Source of the DNA: Bacteroidota bacterium
GTDB taxonomy: Bacteria; Bacteroidota; Bacteroidia; Chitinophagales; Chitinophagaceae
DNA: 64,000 nt
Direction of reading: 5' to 3'
Assembly: GCA_028875875.1 (NCBI GenBank)
Contig: JAGWUV010000008.1
Location: forward strand, 40,859-104,858
The notes beneath the pieces are model-generated. The model saw only the letters and a list, made by a program, of their open reading frames with translations. It was not told where the DNA came from and ran no database searches. Positions 1-9,278 of the stretch are shown one piece after another. Made by a program: the position numbers and the translations under genes. Positions within the stretch are counted from its first letter, which is position 1, and the number at the start of each line of letters is the position of its first letter.

Positions 1-2
1 CT

Positions 3-836
3 GTTAAAGATGGCTTGGGTAGATTATTGGTGGGCGCCGCTTTAGGCATTACCAAAGACCTGCTCGACAGGGCCGCTGCCTTACAACACGTAGGCGTAGA
101 TGTGGTAACACTTGATAGTGCCCACGGCCACAGTAAAGGCGTGATAGAAGCGTTAAAAACATTAAGAAAGAACTTTAAGAACTTACAGATCATAGCAGGT
201 AACGTAGGTACGGCCGCCGGTGCTTTGGCATTGGCAGAAGCTGGTGCCAATTGTGTAAAAGTAGGTATTGGTCCGGGCTCTATTTGTACTACCCGTATCG
301 TGGCCGGAGCCGGCGTTCCGCAATTAACAGCCATCATGGAAGCCAGCCAGGCGTTGCATCGCAAAGGCATCCCCGTTATTGCCGATGGCGGTATCCGTTA
401 TACAGGCGATATGGTAAAAGCTTTAGCAGCCGGTGCCAACATGGTGATGATGGGTAGTGTTTTTGCAGGTACTGAAGAAAGCCCGGGTGAAACCATTATC
501 TACGAAGGCCGTAAGTTCAAAGAATACCGCGGCATGGGCAGCCTCGGCGCTATGAGCCAGGGCAGCAGCGACCGCTACTTCCAGGACGTGGAAGATGATA
601 TTAAAAAATTCGTTCCTGAAGGTATTGAAGGTCGTGTGGCTTATAAAGGCTTTATCAGCGAAGTGGTGTACCAGTATGTGGGCGGCTTACGTGCCGGTAT
701 GGGGTACTGTGGCGCTACGAACATTAAAGAATTACAAAATGCCACTTTTGTTAAGATCACCAATGCGGGTATGAAAGAAAGCCATGCACATGATGTGGAT
801 GTTACGAAAGAAGCGCCTAACTATAGTCGTAAATAG
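3..836 (+). CDS. guaB: IMP dehydrogenase, 3' part (cut by window edge)
   Basis: Catalyses the NAD-dependent oxidation of IMP to XMP, the committed step of GMP synthesis in the cytoplasm. The reading frame is open from base 3 with no start, so only about the last 277 of roughly 490 residues are present and the CBS domains lie off the window. Visible family landmarks are [10 protein letters not shown], the active-site loop [11 protein letters not shown] with the catalytic Cys, the glycine-rich phosphate-binding stretch [17 protein letters not shown], and the flap stretch [20 protein letters not shown]. The TTG at base 15 is an internal Leu codon, not a start. A terminator hairpin follows about 20 nt after the stop. 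Identification is secure. Confidence 0.97.
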   Translation, partial: VKDGLGRLLVGAALGITKDLLDRAAALQHVGVDVVTLDSAHGHSKGVIEALKTLRKNFKNLQIIAGNVGTAAGALALAEAGANCVKVGIGPGSICTTRIVAGAGVPQLTAIMEASQALHRKGIPVIADGGIRYTGDMVKALAAGANMVMMGSVFAGTEESPGETIIYEGRKFKEYRGMGSLGAMSQGSSDRYFQDVEDDIKKFVPEGIEGRVAYKGFISEVVYQYVGGLRAGMGYCGATNIKELQNATFVKITNAGMKESHAHDVDVTKEAPNYSRK

Positions 837-856
837 CAAATAAATCGTTAAGAATA

Positions 857-890
857 AAAAGGTGATTACTTGGGTGATCACCTTTTGCTT
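857..890 (+). terminator. Intrinsic terminator of guaB
   Basis: Perfect 10-bp stem AAAAGGTGAT (857-866) and ATCACCTTTT (877-886) with a 10-nt loop, just after the guaB stop codon. The stem itself is A-rich on the left and T-rich on the right, as in rho-independent terminators. Confidence 0.8.
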
Positions 891-994
891 TTCATGGCAT
901 CGCCGCTTGCTACGCTCAGTTCAGGGTTCCGGTTACATGGCAACAATTTATTCAAAAACATTCCCGAACTTTCGCACCAATTATGTATTCATTC

Positions 995-2152
995 ATGAAA
1001 AAAGTTTTCATACTCCTAATCGCTTTATTATTTTCATTTCATAGCATCCAGGCACAACATGCTGATTCTTGTGGTTTACAGATCAGTATCCTAACCTGTG
1101 CCCCGGCAGATGAATTATACGCCACTTTCGGGCATTCGGCCATACGAGTAATTGACAGTGTGAAGCATACAGATATCGTTTTCAACTACGGTACATTCGA
1201 CTTTAGCGATCCCGACTTTTATACCAAGTTCATGCGGGGGCATCTCGATTATTTTTTATCTATTGAACCTTACAATAGTTTTACCGAACAGTACATTGAA
1301 GACAAACGCACCATCTACGAACAGATACTGCACCTCACCTGTGAAGAGAAACAAAGAATATACGCTGCCCTCATTAAAAACTTAGAAGGCAGCAATCGTT
1401 ATTACAAATACGATTTCCTGTACGATAACTGCACTACCCGTATCAGGGATATGGTCTTCAATAACGTAAACGGTAGCAACGTTAGAGGTAAGATTACGCC
1501 CGAAGGCACCACCTTTAGAAACATGCTTCATGAATATTTAGATAAAGGGGGGAAGCCCTGGAGCAAACTGGGTATTGATATTTTACTGGGCAGCCCGGTT
1601 GATAAAAAAGTATCTGTAAAGAATGCCATGTTTTTACCGGATTATCTCATGAAAGGAATTGACAGTACCGTTGTAGATCACCACTCTCTTATTGTAGCTT
1701 CCAAAAACATTGCCTTACTGGAAACACCACCCGATACAGCATCAGGCAAATACCAGCCACTCATCTGGTCGATGATTTTCTCATTGTTCATTGTTTGGAT
1801 GTCTTTTACAAAAGCAAAATGGGCAGGTATTACACTAAAACTACTTGACTCATTTCTGCTATACGCTACAGGCATCGTAGGTATATTACTAGCATTTATG
1901 TGGACGGGCACCGACCATTGGGTTTGCAAATACAACTACAATCTTTTTTGGGCTTTACCCACCAACTTTGTAGCAGCATTCTTTATTTGGAAAAAACCCC
2001 AATTCATTAAAAAATATTTCACGGCAGCAGCAGTAATAACAGGTATGTTCTTAGCAGGCTGGTTTATCATGCCGCAACAGATCAACATAGCTTTACTACC
2101 CTTAAGTATTGTAGCATTATTCAGGTACATTAAACTAGCACAACCCAACTGA
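995..2152 (+). CDS. Lnb-type (DUF4105) periplasmic domain protein with C-terminal membrane segments
   Basis: A 385-residue envelope protein. An N-terminal signal sequence ending near Ala20-Gln21 is followed by a DUF4105/Lnb N-terminal domain (about residues 25-230) with the characteristic FGHSAIRV and YDNCTTR stretches. His47 and Cys146 would form a Cys/His active site of NlpC/P60-like type. About five hydrophobic segments fill residues 255-385. The family includes Lnb, proposed as a lipoprotein N-acyltransferase in Bacteroides, so a role in lipoprotein maturation is possible; that is inference from the family. The start at 995 is chosen over an in-frame ATG four codons upstream because it gives a clean MKKVFILL signal peptide. 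The next gene starts 2 nt after the stop, suggesting an operon. Confidence 0.8.
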   Translation: MKKVFILLIALLFSFHSIQAQHADSCGLQISILTCAPADELYATFGHSAIRVIDSVKHTDIVFNYGTFDFSDPDFYTKFMRGHLDYFLSIEPYNSFTEQYIEDKRTIYEQILHLTCEEKQRIYAALIKNLEGSNRYYKYDFLYDNCTTRIRDMVFNNVNGSNVRGKITPEGTTFRNMLHEYLDKGGKPWSKLGIDILLGSPVDKKVSVKNAMFLPDYLMKGIDSTVVDHHSLIVASKNIALLETPPDTASGKYQPLIWSMIFSLFIVWMSFTKAKWAGITLKLLDSFLLYATGIVGILLAFMWTGTDHWVCKYNYNLFWALPTNFVAAFFIWKKPQFIKKYFTAAAVITGMFLAGWFIMPQQINIALLPLSIVALFRYIKLAQPN

Positions 2153-2154
2153 TC

Positions 2155-2949
2155 ATGGAAAAACAAATCATATACCGGCAATATCCTGTTACTTATCGAA
2201 TTGAAGGTAAAGGAAAGCCTGTAGTATTTATACACGGCTTTGGAGAAGCAGGAACCATTTGGGATGAGCAAATAAATTTTCTGGCAACGCATTGCCAATT
2301 GATTGTTCCTGATATTCCAGGTTCCGGTAAATCCCCTTATCACCCAACGCTTGAAAGTATTGATGATTATGCTGAAGTGATAAATACTATTTTAACAGAA
2401 GAAAAAATTGATCGTTGCATCATGCTTGGCCATAGTATGGGAGGATATATTACGTTGGCTTTTGCAGAATATTACCCGCATAAATTATCCGGCTTTGGCC
2501 TTATTCATTCTACCGCTTTTGCCGACAGCGAAGAAAAAAAGAATAATCGCTTGCGCGGTATTGCCATGATGGAAGAATACGGGGCTTATGCCTTTTTAAG
2601 AAATACCATTCCCAATTTATTTTCTTTAGCCTTCAAAGAAGCGAAACCCAACAAAATAGAATCATTGATAGAGCAAAGCAGGTTGTTTACAAAAGAAGCT
2701 TGCCAGCAGTATTACAAGGCCATGATGAACAGGCCCGACAGGACTGCCTTACTAAAAAACAATCCTTTGCCGGTTTTATTCGTATGCGGTAAGGAAGATG
2801 TTGCAGCACCGTTAAATGACTTGCTTCAACAAATTCATTTACCTGAATGTTCTTATATTCATATTATGGATCGTGTTGGGCATATGGGCATGTGGGAAGC
2901 AACTGAAAAAGTGAATTACTTTCTGCTTGAATTTATCTCTTACAATTGA
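2155..2949 (+). CDS. Alpha/beta-fold hydrolase
   Basis: A 264-residue cytosolic alpha/beta hydrolase without a signal peptide. The fold signature is clear: the oxyanion loop HGFGEAG near residue 27, the nucleophile elbow GHSMGG (Ser94), an acid in GKEDVAAP (Asp215) and the catalytic His in GHMGMWE (His243). Substrate cannot be told from sequence; relatives include esterases, MhpC-like C-C hydrolases and haloperoxidase-like proteins. It begins 2 nt after the Lnb-type gene and is probably co-transcribed with it. No terminator is evident before the T9SS cargo gene 50 nt downstream. Confidence 0.85.
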   Translation: MEKQIIYRQYPVTYRIEGKGKPVVFIHGFGEAGTIWDEQINFLATHCQLIVPDIPGSGKSPYHPTLESIDDYAEVINTILTEEKIDRCIMLGHSMGGYITLAFAEYYPHKLSGFGLIHSTAFADSEEKKNNRLRGIAMMEEYGAYAFLRNTIPNLFSLAFKEAKPNKIESLIEQSRLFTKEACQQYYKAMMNRPDRTALLKNNPLPVLFVCGKEDVAAPLNDLLQQIHLPECSYIHIMDRVGHMGMWEATEKVNYFLLEFISYN

Positions 2950-3001
2950 TACAATTCAATAGCCTTGCCCATTGCACTCTTTTTAAAAGCATAAGCGGCT
3001 A

Positions 3002-5416
3002 ATGAAAGTATTAAAAAAAATACTGTTCCTTTTTCTTGTTGTTCTGATACAATATAAAGTGAATGCGCAGGTACAGGCCTGCCCTGAAAATATTAACTTC
3101 TCTACCCAAAGCTTAACACATTGGGCCGCCTTTAACGGTAGGTATGAAGGTTCTATCTTACAGAAAACCATTCAGAAATTCGACTCCTCACAAAATGCTC
3201 CTACAGGAACGATAGGATTAACCAGTATTAACGAGTATGGCTTCGGAAATCCGGGAATACAGGTATTGAACAGTGCGGCAACAGATGCTTTCGGAGGTTT
3301 TCAAACCATCCCCACCATCAACGGATATAAATACACCAACAGCATTCTTTTAGGATCCACCACAGTTTCTCCGGGAACCAACAGGGGGTTGATCAGGGGC
3401 GTAAGTTATTCCATTTCTGTACCGGCGGGACCTCCGGGAACACCGTATACCATTACGTATGCGTATGCAATGGTGTTGGAAAATGGAAGCCATGCTTCAG
3501 ACCAGCAACCTCTTGCTAAAGCCACAGTAGCCGTTGGGGATTCAGTAATTACTTGTGCATCCCCGGTTTACCAGCTTCCTACCAACCGTACCGCAGGTGG
3601 TAATATTCTAGATCAGGCCACAGCGATAAAAGATGGTTTTAGGCTTAGTGCTGTGCCTTCCCCTAATCCAATCCAACAGGCCAGCCCTTACAGGGTATGG
3701 ACGAAAGATTGGACTGAAGTAACTTTCGACCTTTCACCTTTCAGGGGCAGAACTGTTAGTTTAACATTTGAAGCAGATAATTGCATACCGGGTGGGCATT
3801 TTGCCTATGCCTATTTCGCCTTAAGAAATGAATGTAATGGACTTAGCATCAGCGGCCCTTCGGTAGTTTGCACCAATGGCTCCGCCATGTATACCGTACC
3901 TGCTTTGGATAATGCAACTTATACATGGACTGTTCCTTCGGGCTGGAACAAGGTTTTAGATTCAGCCAACGTTTTAATCATTAAACCGGGCAATAACATT
4001 GGCACCATTTCTATTCGCGAAGTAAACAGTTGTGCAGATCTGCAGGCCAACATACAGGTAACAACCACACTGCCTACGATTGCCGGAACCCTTACAGGTG
4101 CCTCAACAGTATGTACGGGAAACAATAGTACAACACTTGTTCTACAAGGGAAAAGAGGCAATGTACTGCAGTGGCTATCCTCAACGGATGGTATTAACTA
4201 TCAGCCAGTTAGTGCTACAGACTCCTTTTATCTTGCCAATAACTTAACACAAACAACCAGCTTTAAAACGGTGGTACAAAACGGATCAGCCTGTTCCGTT
4301 GATACCACACAAAACGTGGTGGTAACAGTTTCTCCATTAAGTATAGGAGGTAGTTTGTATCCACCCATACAACAGGTTTGTAACGGGCAAGATCGAAACT
4401 CATTTATCAATCTTTCCGGTTATACCGGCAATATCGTTAACTGGCAATCCTCTACCGATAAAATAGTGTGGAATAATTTTTCACCAACAAAGACAGACTC
4501 CATTTTAAATGTTGCGAACATCAATGCTCCCACTTCTTTCCGGTGTATTATACAGAGCGGTGTTTGCCCTGCTGATACGAGCCAGCTAGCACAGGTAAAC
4601 ATATATAATGCTTCCTTTCCTAAAGCAACAATAACACCCCGGGATACCACGATTTGTTTTGGTGATAAAGCTAATTTACAAGCAAATGTTACCATTGGTA
4701 CATTTTATAGCTGGCAGAACACAACATCATTATATGCACCAGGCAATAATGCGAATATCATTGCGCCGGCAACGATCAATGCAACAGCGGCGCCATCTAA
4801 ATCCAGTAGTTATGTGCTGGCTATTCAGAATGAAGGATGCCCTAACCTGTGGACAGATACCTTTCATATCAATGTTGAAACAGCCTTACCCATTACAGCC
4901 GGCCCCGATACTTCGATTGTGGGTAACCAGCCCTTGCAACTGATTGCTTCCGGAGCCGACCTATCTGCGGGATTAACTTATTCATGGCATCCAACTTATG
5001 GACTTAATAATCCCAATGTATACAATCCGATTGCTACCTTGGGAAGCAATATAGATACCATCACCTATTTTGTGCAAGCCTCCACACCAATAGGATGCTT
5101 GTCTTTCGCCAGGAAAAAAATAACCATTTTCAAAACAGGTCCCGAAATATTTGTACCCTCAGCCTTTACCCCGAATGGAGATGGAAGAAATGATATTCTA
5201 AAACCTATTACTGTAGGAATTTCACAATTGGATTATTTCAGGGTATTTAACCGTTGGGGGCAATTACTGTACAGTACTACAGCAATAGGTGTAGGATGGA
5301 ATGGAAGAGCCAATGGCACGGAACAACAGAGCGGAACTTATGTGTACATGGCTCAAGGAAAAGACTACACCGGTAAAACAATTTTCAGGAAAGGAACAGT
5401 TGTTTTGATCAGATAA
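3002..5416 (+). CDS. Secreted T9SS type B (gliding-associated CTD) protein
   Basis: An 804-residue secreted protein. The signal peptide covers residues 1-22 (cleavage after VNA). The N-terminal third is a beta-rich region of unknown function, followed by PKD/Ig-like modules (a clear one with TYTWTVPSGW near residue 305) rich in Thr, Ser and Asn. The last about 90 residues are the type B sorting domain, with FVPSAFTPNGDGRNDILKP, FNRWGQLLY, GTYVYMA and a basic end. Type B domains direct export through the T9SS, here represented by sprA and porX. Function is probably adhesion or matrix binding (inference). The next gene has the same C-terminal domain; 20 nt are identical between the two copies. 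Confidence 0.85.
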   Translation: MKVLKKILFLFLVVLIQYKVNAQVQACPENINFSTQSLTHWAAFNGRYEGSILQKTIQKFDSSQNAPTGTIGLTSINEYGFGNPGIQVLNSAATDAFGGFQTIPTINGYKYTNSILLGSTTVSPGTNRGLIRGVSYSISVPAGPPGTPYTITYAYAMVLENGSHASDQQPLAKATVAVGDSVITCASPVYQLPTNRTAGGNILDQATAIKDGFRLSAVPSPNPIQQASPYRVWTKDWTEVTFDLSPFRGRTVSLTFEADNCIPGGHFAYAYFALRNECNGLSISGPSVVCTNGSAMYTVPALDNATYTWTVPSGWNKVLDSANVLIIKPGNNIGTISIREVNSCADLQANIQVTTTLPTIAGTLTGASTVCTGNNSTTLVLQGKRGNVLQWLSSTDGINYQPVSATDSFYLANNLTQTTSFKTVVQNGSACSVDTTQNVVVTVSPLSIGGSLYPPIQQVCNGQDRNSFINLSGYTGNIVNWQSSTDKIVWNNFSPTKTDSILNVANINAPTSFRCIIQSGVCPADTSQLAQVNIYNASFPKATITPRDTTICFGDKANLQANVTIGTFYSWQNTTSLYAPGNNANIIAPATINATAAPSKSSSYVLAIQNEGCPNLWTDTFHINVETALPITAGPDTSIVGNQPLQLIASGADLSAGLTYSWHPTYGLNNPNVYNPIATLGSNIDTITYFVQASTPIGCLSFARKKITIFKTGPEIFVPSAFTPNGDGRNDILKPITVGISQLDYFRVFNRWGQLLYSTTAIGVGWNGRANGTEQQSGTYVYMAQGKDYTGKTIFRKGTVVLIR

Positions 5417-5528
5417 AACGGCACACAGCTCAATCCTTGCATTAATGTTAAAATCAACATATAAAATTGTTTCATCTGCTTTCTAATACATTCAACTGTA
5501 AATTGTGCTCTTTGCATGTAAGATTAAT

Positions 5529-8192
5529 ATGAAAATTAACTTCCCCACTTTTACTTATAAAAAATTAATCCTAATATTTTCACTGTGCATAATATCGATG
5601 CCCGGAATGGCGGCACACTTAAAAGGAGGATGGATTCAATATGAATATATTAGTTCGGATTCTGTTAACCAGTTAAACAAATATAAAATAACGGTAAGGC
5701 AATACCTGCTTTGTTCTTCGCAAGGAGGACAGATAGATCAAAGCATTTACCTCGGTATTTTTAGTGCTTCTACCAATGCACAGTTTACGCAAGTAACCAT
5801 CAATTTAACAGGAACGGATTTTACAGATAAAAACACTTTTGACCCCTGTTTAAGTCCAACCCCTGCTGCACATTCTGTTTGTTACCGGATAGACAGATAC
5901 GAAACCACTGTTGACCTACCTTTCAGTTCTGCGGGATATGTTCTTGCAGTTCAACGGTGCTGCCGCGTTAATGGCATTGTAAATGTATTTAACTCCTCAA
6001 CTATTGGCATAACTTATTCAAATACGATCCCGGGAAATATCAACAGTACAAGTTATGCTAAAAACAGCAGTGCCATATTTGCACAAAAAGACACGGTGAT
6101 CATCTGTTACAACTCCCCTTTCAAATTCGATTTCAGCGCTACAGATCCGGATGGAGATTCGCTTAGTTATAATTTTTGCGATGGACTAACAGGTGGTAGC
6201 CAGGCAGTTCCTGGTCCTGGCCCAGCTTCTCCTCCACCCTATTCTTCTGTTCCCTATTCAGGTGTGTATTCTGGCGGTAGCCCTTTAGGCAGTAATGTTA
6301 CCATAGATCCTAAAACCGGACTTATATCTGGTATAGCTCCGCCTGTAACCGGCGACTATGTTATTGCAGTTTGTGCCAACGAGTACAGGAACGGTGTATT
6401 GATAGGAACTACCAAAAAAGAAATACATGTTGCTGTGGGCAACTGTTCGCTCAGTGCTGCCAAACTGAATCCTTCATACATAACGTGCAATGGATTTACG
6501 ATGAGCTTTCAGAATGAATCTACAGCTTCTGATATCAGTACCTATTTGTGGGATTTCGGCGATACAAAAAGAACAACCGACACTTCCAGCAGCCCCACTC
6601 CTACTTATACATATACAGATACTGGCCAGTATGTACTGAAACTAAAAGTGACCGCTACAGGGGGCTGTAACGACTCAACAACAGCATTAGTAAAAGTGTA
6701 TCCTGGTTTTAAAGCAAACTTTTCCATCAGCGGAAGTTGTTTATTGAATCCTTATCAATTCACTGATCAAACATTCACCAAATATGGTTACGTGAACAGC
6801 TGGCAATGGAAATTCGGCGATAGCCCTTTAACAACAGATACTTCATCCTTTCAAAATCCTTCTTATACATATTCTTCATTAGGTACAAAATACATTACTC
6901 TTATAACAACCAACAGTAAGGGTTGTACAGATAGTTTAACACAAAGCCTAGCTGTATTCGATAAACCTGTCATTAGCCTTCCATTTCATGATACACTGAT
7001 ATGCAGCATCGATACATTACCGTTACAAGCTAGTAGCAGCGGCTCTTATTCCTGGACCCCGGCTTATAATATTTCATCCACCTCTGTTGCCAATCCATTC
7101 GTTTATCCTAAAGACACAACTACCTATATTGTAACTGTTGAAAACAATGGTTGTAAGAATTCAGATTCTGTTAAAGTAAATGTGCTGCAATTCATTACGG
7201 TAGATGCAGGTACCGACAGTAGTATCTGCCAAACGGATACTTTCCGGCTTCAACCGGTGAGTTATGCATTAAGCTATCACTGGACAAGCTCGCCAAGTTC
7301 CATCATCCCAAATAGTAAAAATCCAACTGTTCAACCATTAACCAATACTACTTACTATGTTACTGCTAACTTAGGCAAATGCCAGGCTAACGACTCTATT
7401 CATATAAAAGTATATCCCTATCCATCTGCTATTGTTTCTCCTGACACTTCAATATGTTTCGGCAACAGAACACAGTTAAATGCGAGTATTGTGGGTTCGG
7501 CTTTTACATGGTATCCATCCAACTCATTACTTTACGCCAATACAACTTCTCCGATAGCGGGACCAGATAAAACTACCGCTTATATACTAACTGTAAATGA
7601 CACGATTGGCTGCCCTAAACCTACCAGAGATACAATTTTAGTGACAGTTATTCCTCCTATTATGATAAATGCAGGAAAAGATACAGCGATTGTACTGAAC
7701 CAGCCTTTACAATTTACGGCCTCGATAAAAGATAGTACGAATAAAACATTTCAATGGTTTCCCGCAGATTTTCTAAATAACACAACTATCCTTGATCCAA
7801 TTGCAACAATCGATCAATTGCAGGGAGACTCTATCATCTATACTATCAGGGCAACAGACAAAGCATCGGGTTGTTATGGAGAAGATAATGTTACGGTGAA
7901 GGTGTTTAAATCTGAACCAGACATATTTATCCCATCGGCCTTTACTCCTAATGGCGACAGTAGAAATGATATAGAAAGACCTGTTCTCATAGGCATAAAA
8001 CAGTTGGATTATTTCAGGATTTATAACCGATGGGGGCAATTACTGTACAGCACATCTGAGGCGGGGCAAGGATGGGATGGTACTTTTAATGGAACGGCAC
8101 AACAAAGCGGCACCTATGTATACATGGCTCAGGGAACAGATTTTAGAGGAAAAATAATTTCTAAAAAAGGTACCGTTGTTTTGATTAGATAA
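5529..8192 (+). CDS. Secreted PKD-domain T9SS type B protein
   Basis: An 887-residue secreted protein. The chosen start (ATG at 5529) gives the signal peptide MKINFPTFTYKKLILIF...GMAA; the open frame reaches back 8 codons but adds an unlikely leader. The N-terminal region, with several Cys and the stretch FKFDFSATDPDGDSLSY, resembles Bacteroidota adhesin-type proteins. Two PKD domains follow, marked YLWDFGD near residue 340 and WQWKFGD near 425, then Ig-like repeats each with WTP/WYP-type cores. The type B sorting domain is at the end (IPSAFTPNGDSRNDI, YNRWGQLLYS). About 110 nt separate it from the previous cargo gene. Likely a cell-surface or gliding-related adhesin; exact role unknown. Confidence 0.85.
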   Translation: MKINFPTFTYKKLILIFSLCIISMPGMAAHLKGGWIQYEYISSDSVNQLNKYKITVRQYLLCSSQGGQIDQSIYLGIFSASTNAQFTQVTINLTGTDFTDKNTFDPCLSPTPAAHSVCYRIDRYETTVDLPFSSAGYVLAVQRCCRVNGIVNVFNSSTIGITYSNTIPGNINSTSYAKNSSAIFAQKDTVIICYNSPFKFDFSATDPDGDSLSYNFCDGLTGGSQAVPGPGPASPPPYSSVPYSGVYSGGSPLGSNVTIDPKTGLISGIAPPVTGDYVIAVCANEYRNGVLIGTTKKEIHVAVGNCSLSAAKLNPSYITCNGFTMSFQNESTASDISTYLWDFGDTKRTTDTSSSPTPTYTYTDTGQYVLKLKVTATGGCNDSTTALVKVYPGFKANFSISGSCLLNPYQFTDQTFTKYGYVNSWQWKFGDSPLTTDTSSFQNPSYTYSSLGTKYITLITTNSKGCTDSLTQSLAVFDKPVISLPFHDTLICSIDTLPLQASSSGSYSWTPAYNISSTSVANPFVYPKDTTTYIVTVENNGCKNSDSVKVNVLQFITVDAGTDSSICQTDTFRLQPVSYALSYHWTSSPSSIIPNSKNPTVQPLTNTTYYVTANLGKCQANDSIHIKVYPYPSAIVSPDTSICFGNRTQLNASIVGSAFTWYPSNSLLYANTTSPIAGPDKTTAYILTVNDTIGCPKPTRDTILVTVIPPIMINAGKDTAIVLNQPLQFTASIKDSTNKTFQWFPADFLNNTTILDPIATIDQLQGDSIIYTIRATDKASGCYGEDNVTVKVFKSEPDIFIPSAFTPNGDSRNDIERPVLIGIKQLDYFRIYNRWGQLLYSTSEAGQGWDGTFNGTAQQSGTYVYMAQGTDFRGKIISKKGTVVLIR

Positions 8193-8263
8193 GCATAAAG
8201 CACCTTCAATTCTTTTTATCAACTATCTTGCAGGTTCCTTGTTATTCTTTCAAACATTCTTTC

Positions 8264-9022
8264 ATGGCCAAGATTATATTAATTACAGGAGCAACATCAG
8301 GCTTCGGTAAAGCTATCGCAGAAAAGTTTGCTTCCAACCAATGGGATTGCATCATTACAGGAAGAAGAGAAGATCGTCTTACTTCTATTGCGGATGATCT
8401 TCAAAATAAATTCAATGTTCGCGTTCTCCCCTTAGTATTTGATGTGCAAAAAAGAAACGATGTATTCAAACAACTTTCAGCATTACCTGACGACTGGAAA
8501 CATATTGATGTTTTAGTAAATAATGCAGGACTAGCGTTGGGAAGGGACAGTTTTGAAAATGCAAGTTTAGATGATTGGGATATTATGGTGGATACTAACC
8601 TGAAAGGAACAATGTATGTAACAAAGGCTATACTTCCTTTCTTGATTGAACAAAAGAAAGGGCATATCATTAACATTGGATCAATTGCAGGAAAAGAAGT
8701 ATATCCTAACGGTAACGGCTATTGCGCCAGTAAACATGCAGTGGATGCATTGAGTAAATCCATGCGAATCGATTTACTGCCACACAACATTAAAGTAACA
8801 GCCATTCACCCGGGAGCTGTTGAAACAGAATTCTCACTGGTTCGTTTTAAAGGAGATGCAACAAAAGCAGCAGCGATATATGAAGGCTTTACACCTTTAC
8901 ATGCAGAAGACATTGCGGATATTGCTTATTACTGTGCTACCCTGCCACCTACTGTTTGTATTAACGATCTGATAGTAACTCCCGTTGCTCAGGCAAATTC
9001 AACATCATTCTATAAAAAATAA
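8264..9022 (+). CDS. Short-chain dehydrogenase/reductase (YdfG-like)
   Basis: A 252-residue classical SDR. The Rossmann motif TGATSGFG is at residues 8-15, NNAGLA near 86, the catalytic Ser in NIGSIAG and the YxxxK pair in YCASKHAV. The sequence around these sites resembles the NADP-dependent 3-hydroxy acid/serine dehydrogenase YdfG group, but the substrate is not fixed by the motifs. The frame is open 12 codons further upstream; ATG 8264 is preferred because it places the Rossmann motif at the usual distance from the N-terminus and because a promoter-like TATCTTG lies at 8224-8230. A strong shared terminator follows at once. Confidence 0.85.
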   Translation: MAKIILITGATSGFGKAIAEKFASNQWDCIITGRREDRLTSIADDLQNKFNVRVLPLVFDVQKRNDVFKQLSALPDDWKHIDVLVNNAGLALGRDSFENASLDDWDIMVDTNLKGTMYVTKAILPFLIEQKKGHIINIGSIAGKEVYPNGNGYCASKHAVDALSKSMRIDLLPHNIKVTAIHPGAVETEFSLVRFKGDATKAAAIYEGFTPLHAEDIADIAYYCATLPPTVCINDLIVTPVAQANSTSFYKK

Positions 9023-9048
9023 AAGAGGCATAAGCCTCTTTTATTTTA
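9018..9048. terminator. Bidirectional terminator
   Basis: Perfect 12-bp stem AATAAAAGAGGC (9018-9029) / GCCTCTTTTATT (9034-9045), loop ATAA. It overlaps the stop of the SDR gene and faces the stop of the minus-strand 66-residue gene, so it can end transcription from both sides. Confidence 0.9.
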
Positions 9049-9051
9049 GAA

Positions 9052-9252
9052 TTAATCTTTCTTTTTCCTATACCTCAATTTCCTGGCACCATAACCAACG
9101 CCAAGTGAAAGCAAGAAACTCAAACCTCCATCCAAGGGAGCGTTCACATCCATAATATCATCACTGAAATGCGGAGGAATAGCATATAAGATATTGGGAA
9201 CAAAAGAAAATATTACAGGAAATAAAAAATATATACGAGAATAAGTTTTCAT
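9052..9252 (-). CDS. Small protein with PID-CTERM-like sorting tail
   Basis: A 66-residue protein: signal peptide (about residues 1-24, ending LYA), a short Pro/Asp-rich spacer, then NAPLDGGLSFLLSLGVGYGARK and a basic end RKLRYRKKKD. A P-[IL]-D-G-G motif, a hydrophobic helix and a basic tail are the layout of the PID-CTERM tails described for small Bacteroidota proteins, which parallel PEP-CTERM/exosortase substrates. There is almost nothing between signal peptide and tail. It starts 26 nt after the stop of the type A T9SS protein on the same strand, so the two are probably co-transcribed. No exosortase is visible in the window. Function unknown. Confidence 0.7.
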   Translation of the reverse strand: MKTYSRIYFLFPVIFSFVPNILYAIPPHFSDDIMDVNAPLDGGLSFLLSLGVGYGARKLRYRKKKD

Positions 9253-9278
9253 AAACGCAGGTTTAAAAGATTAAAGTA

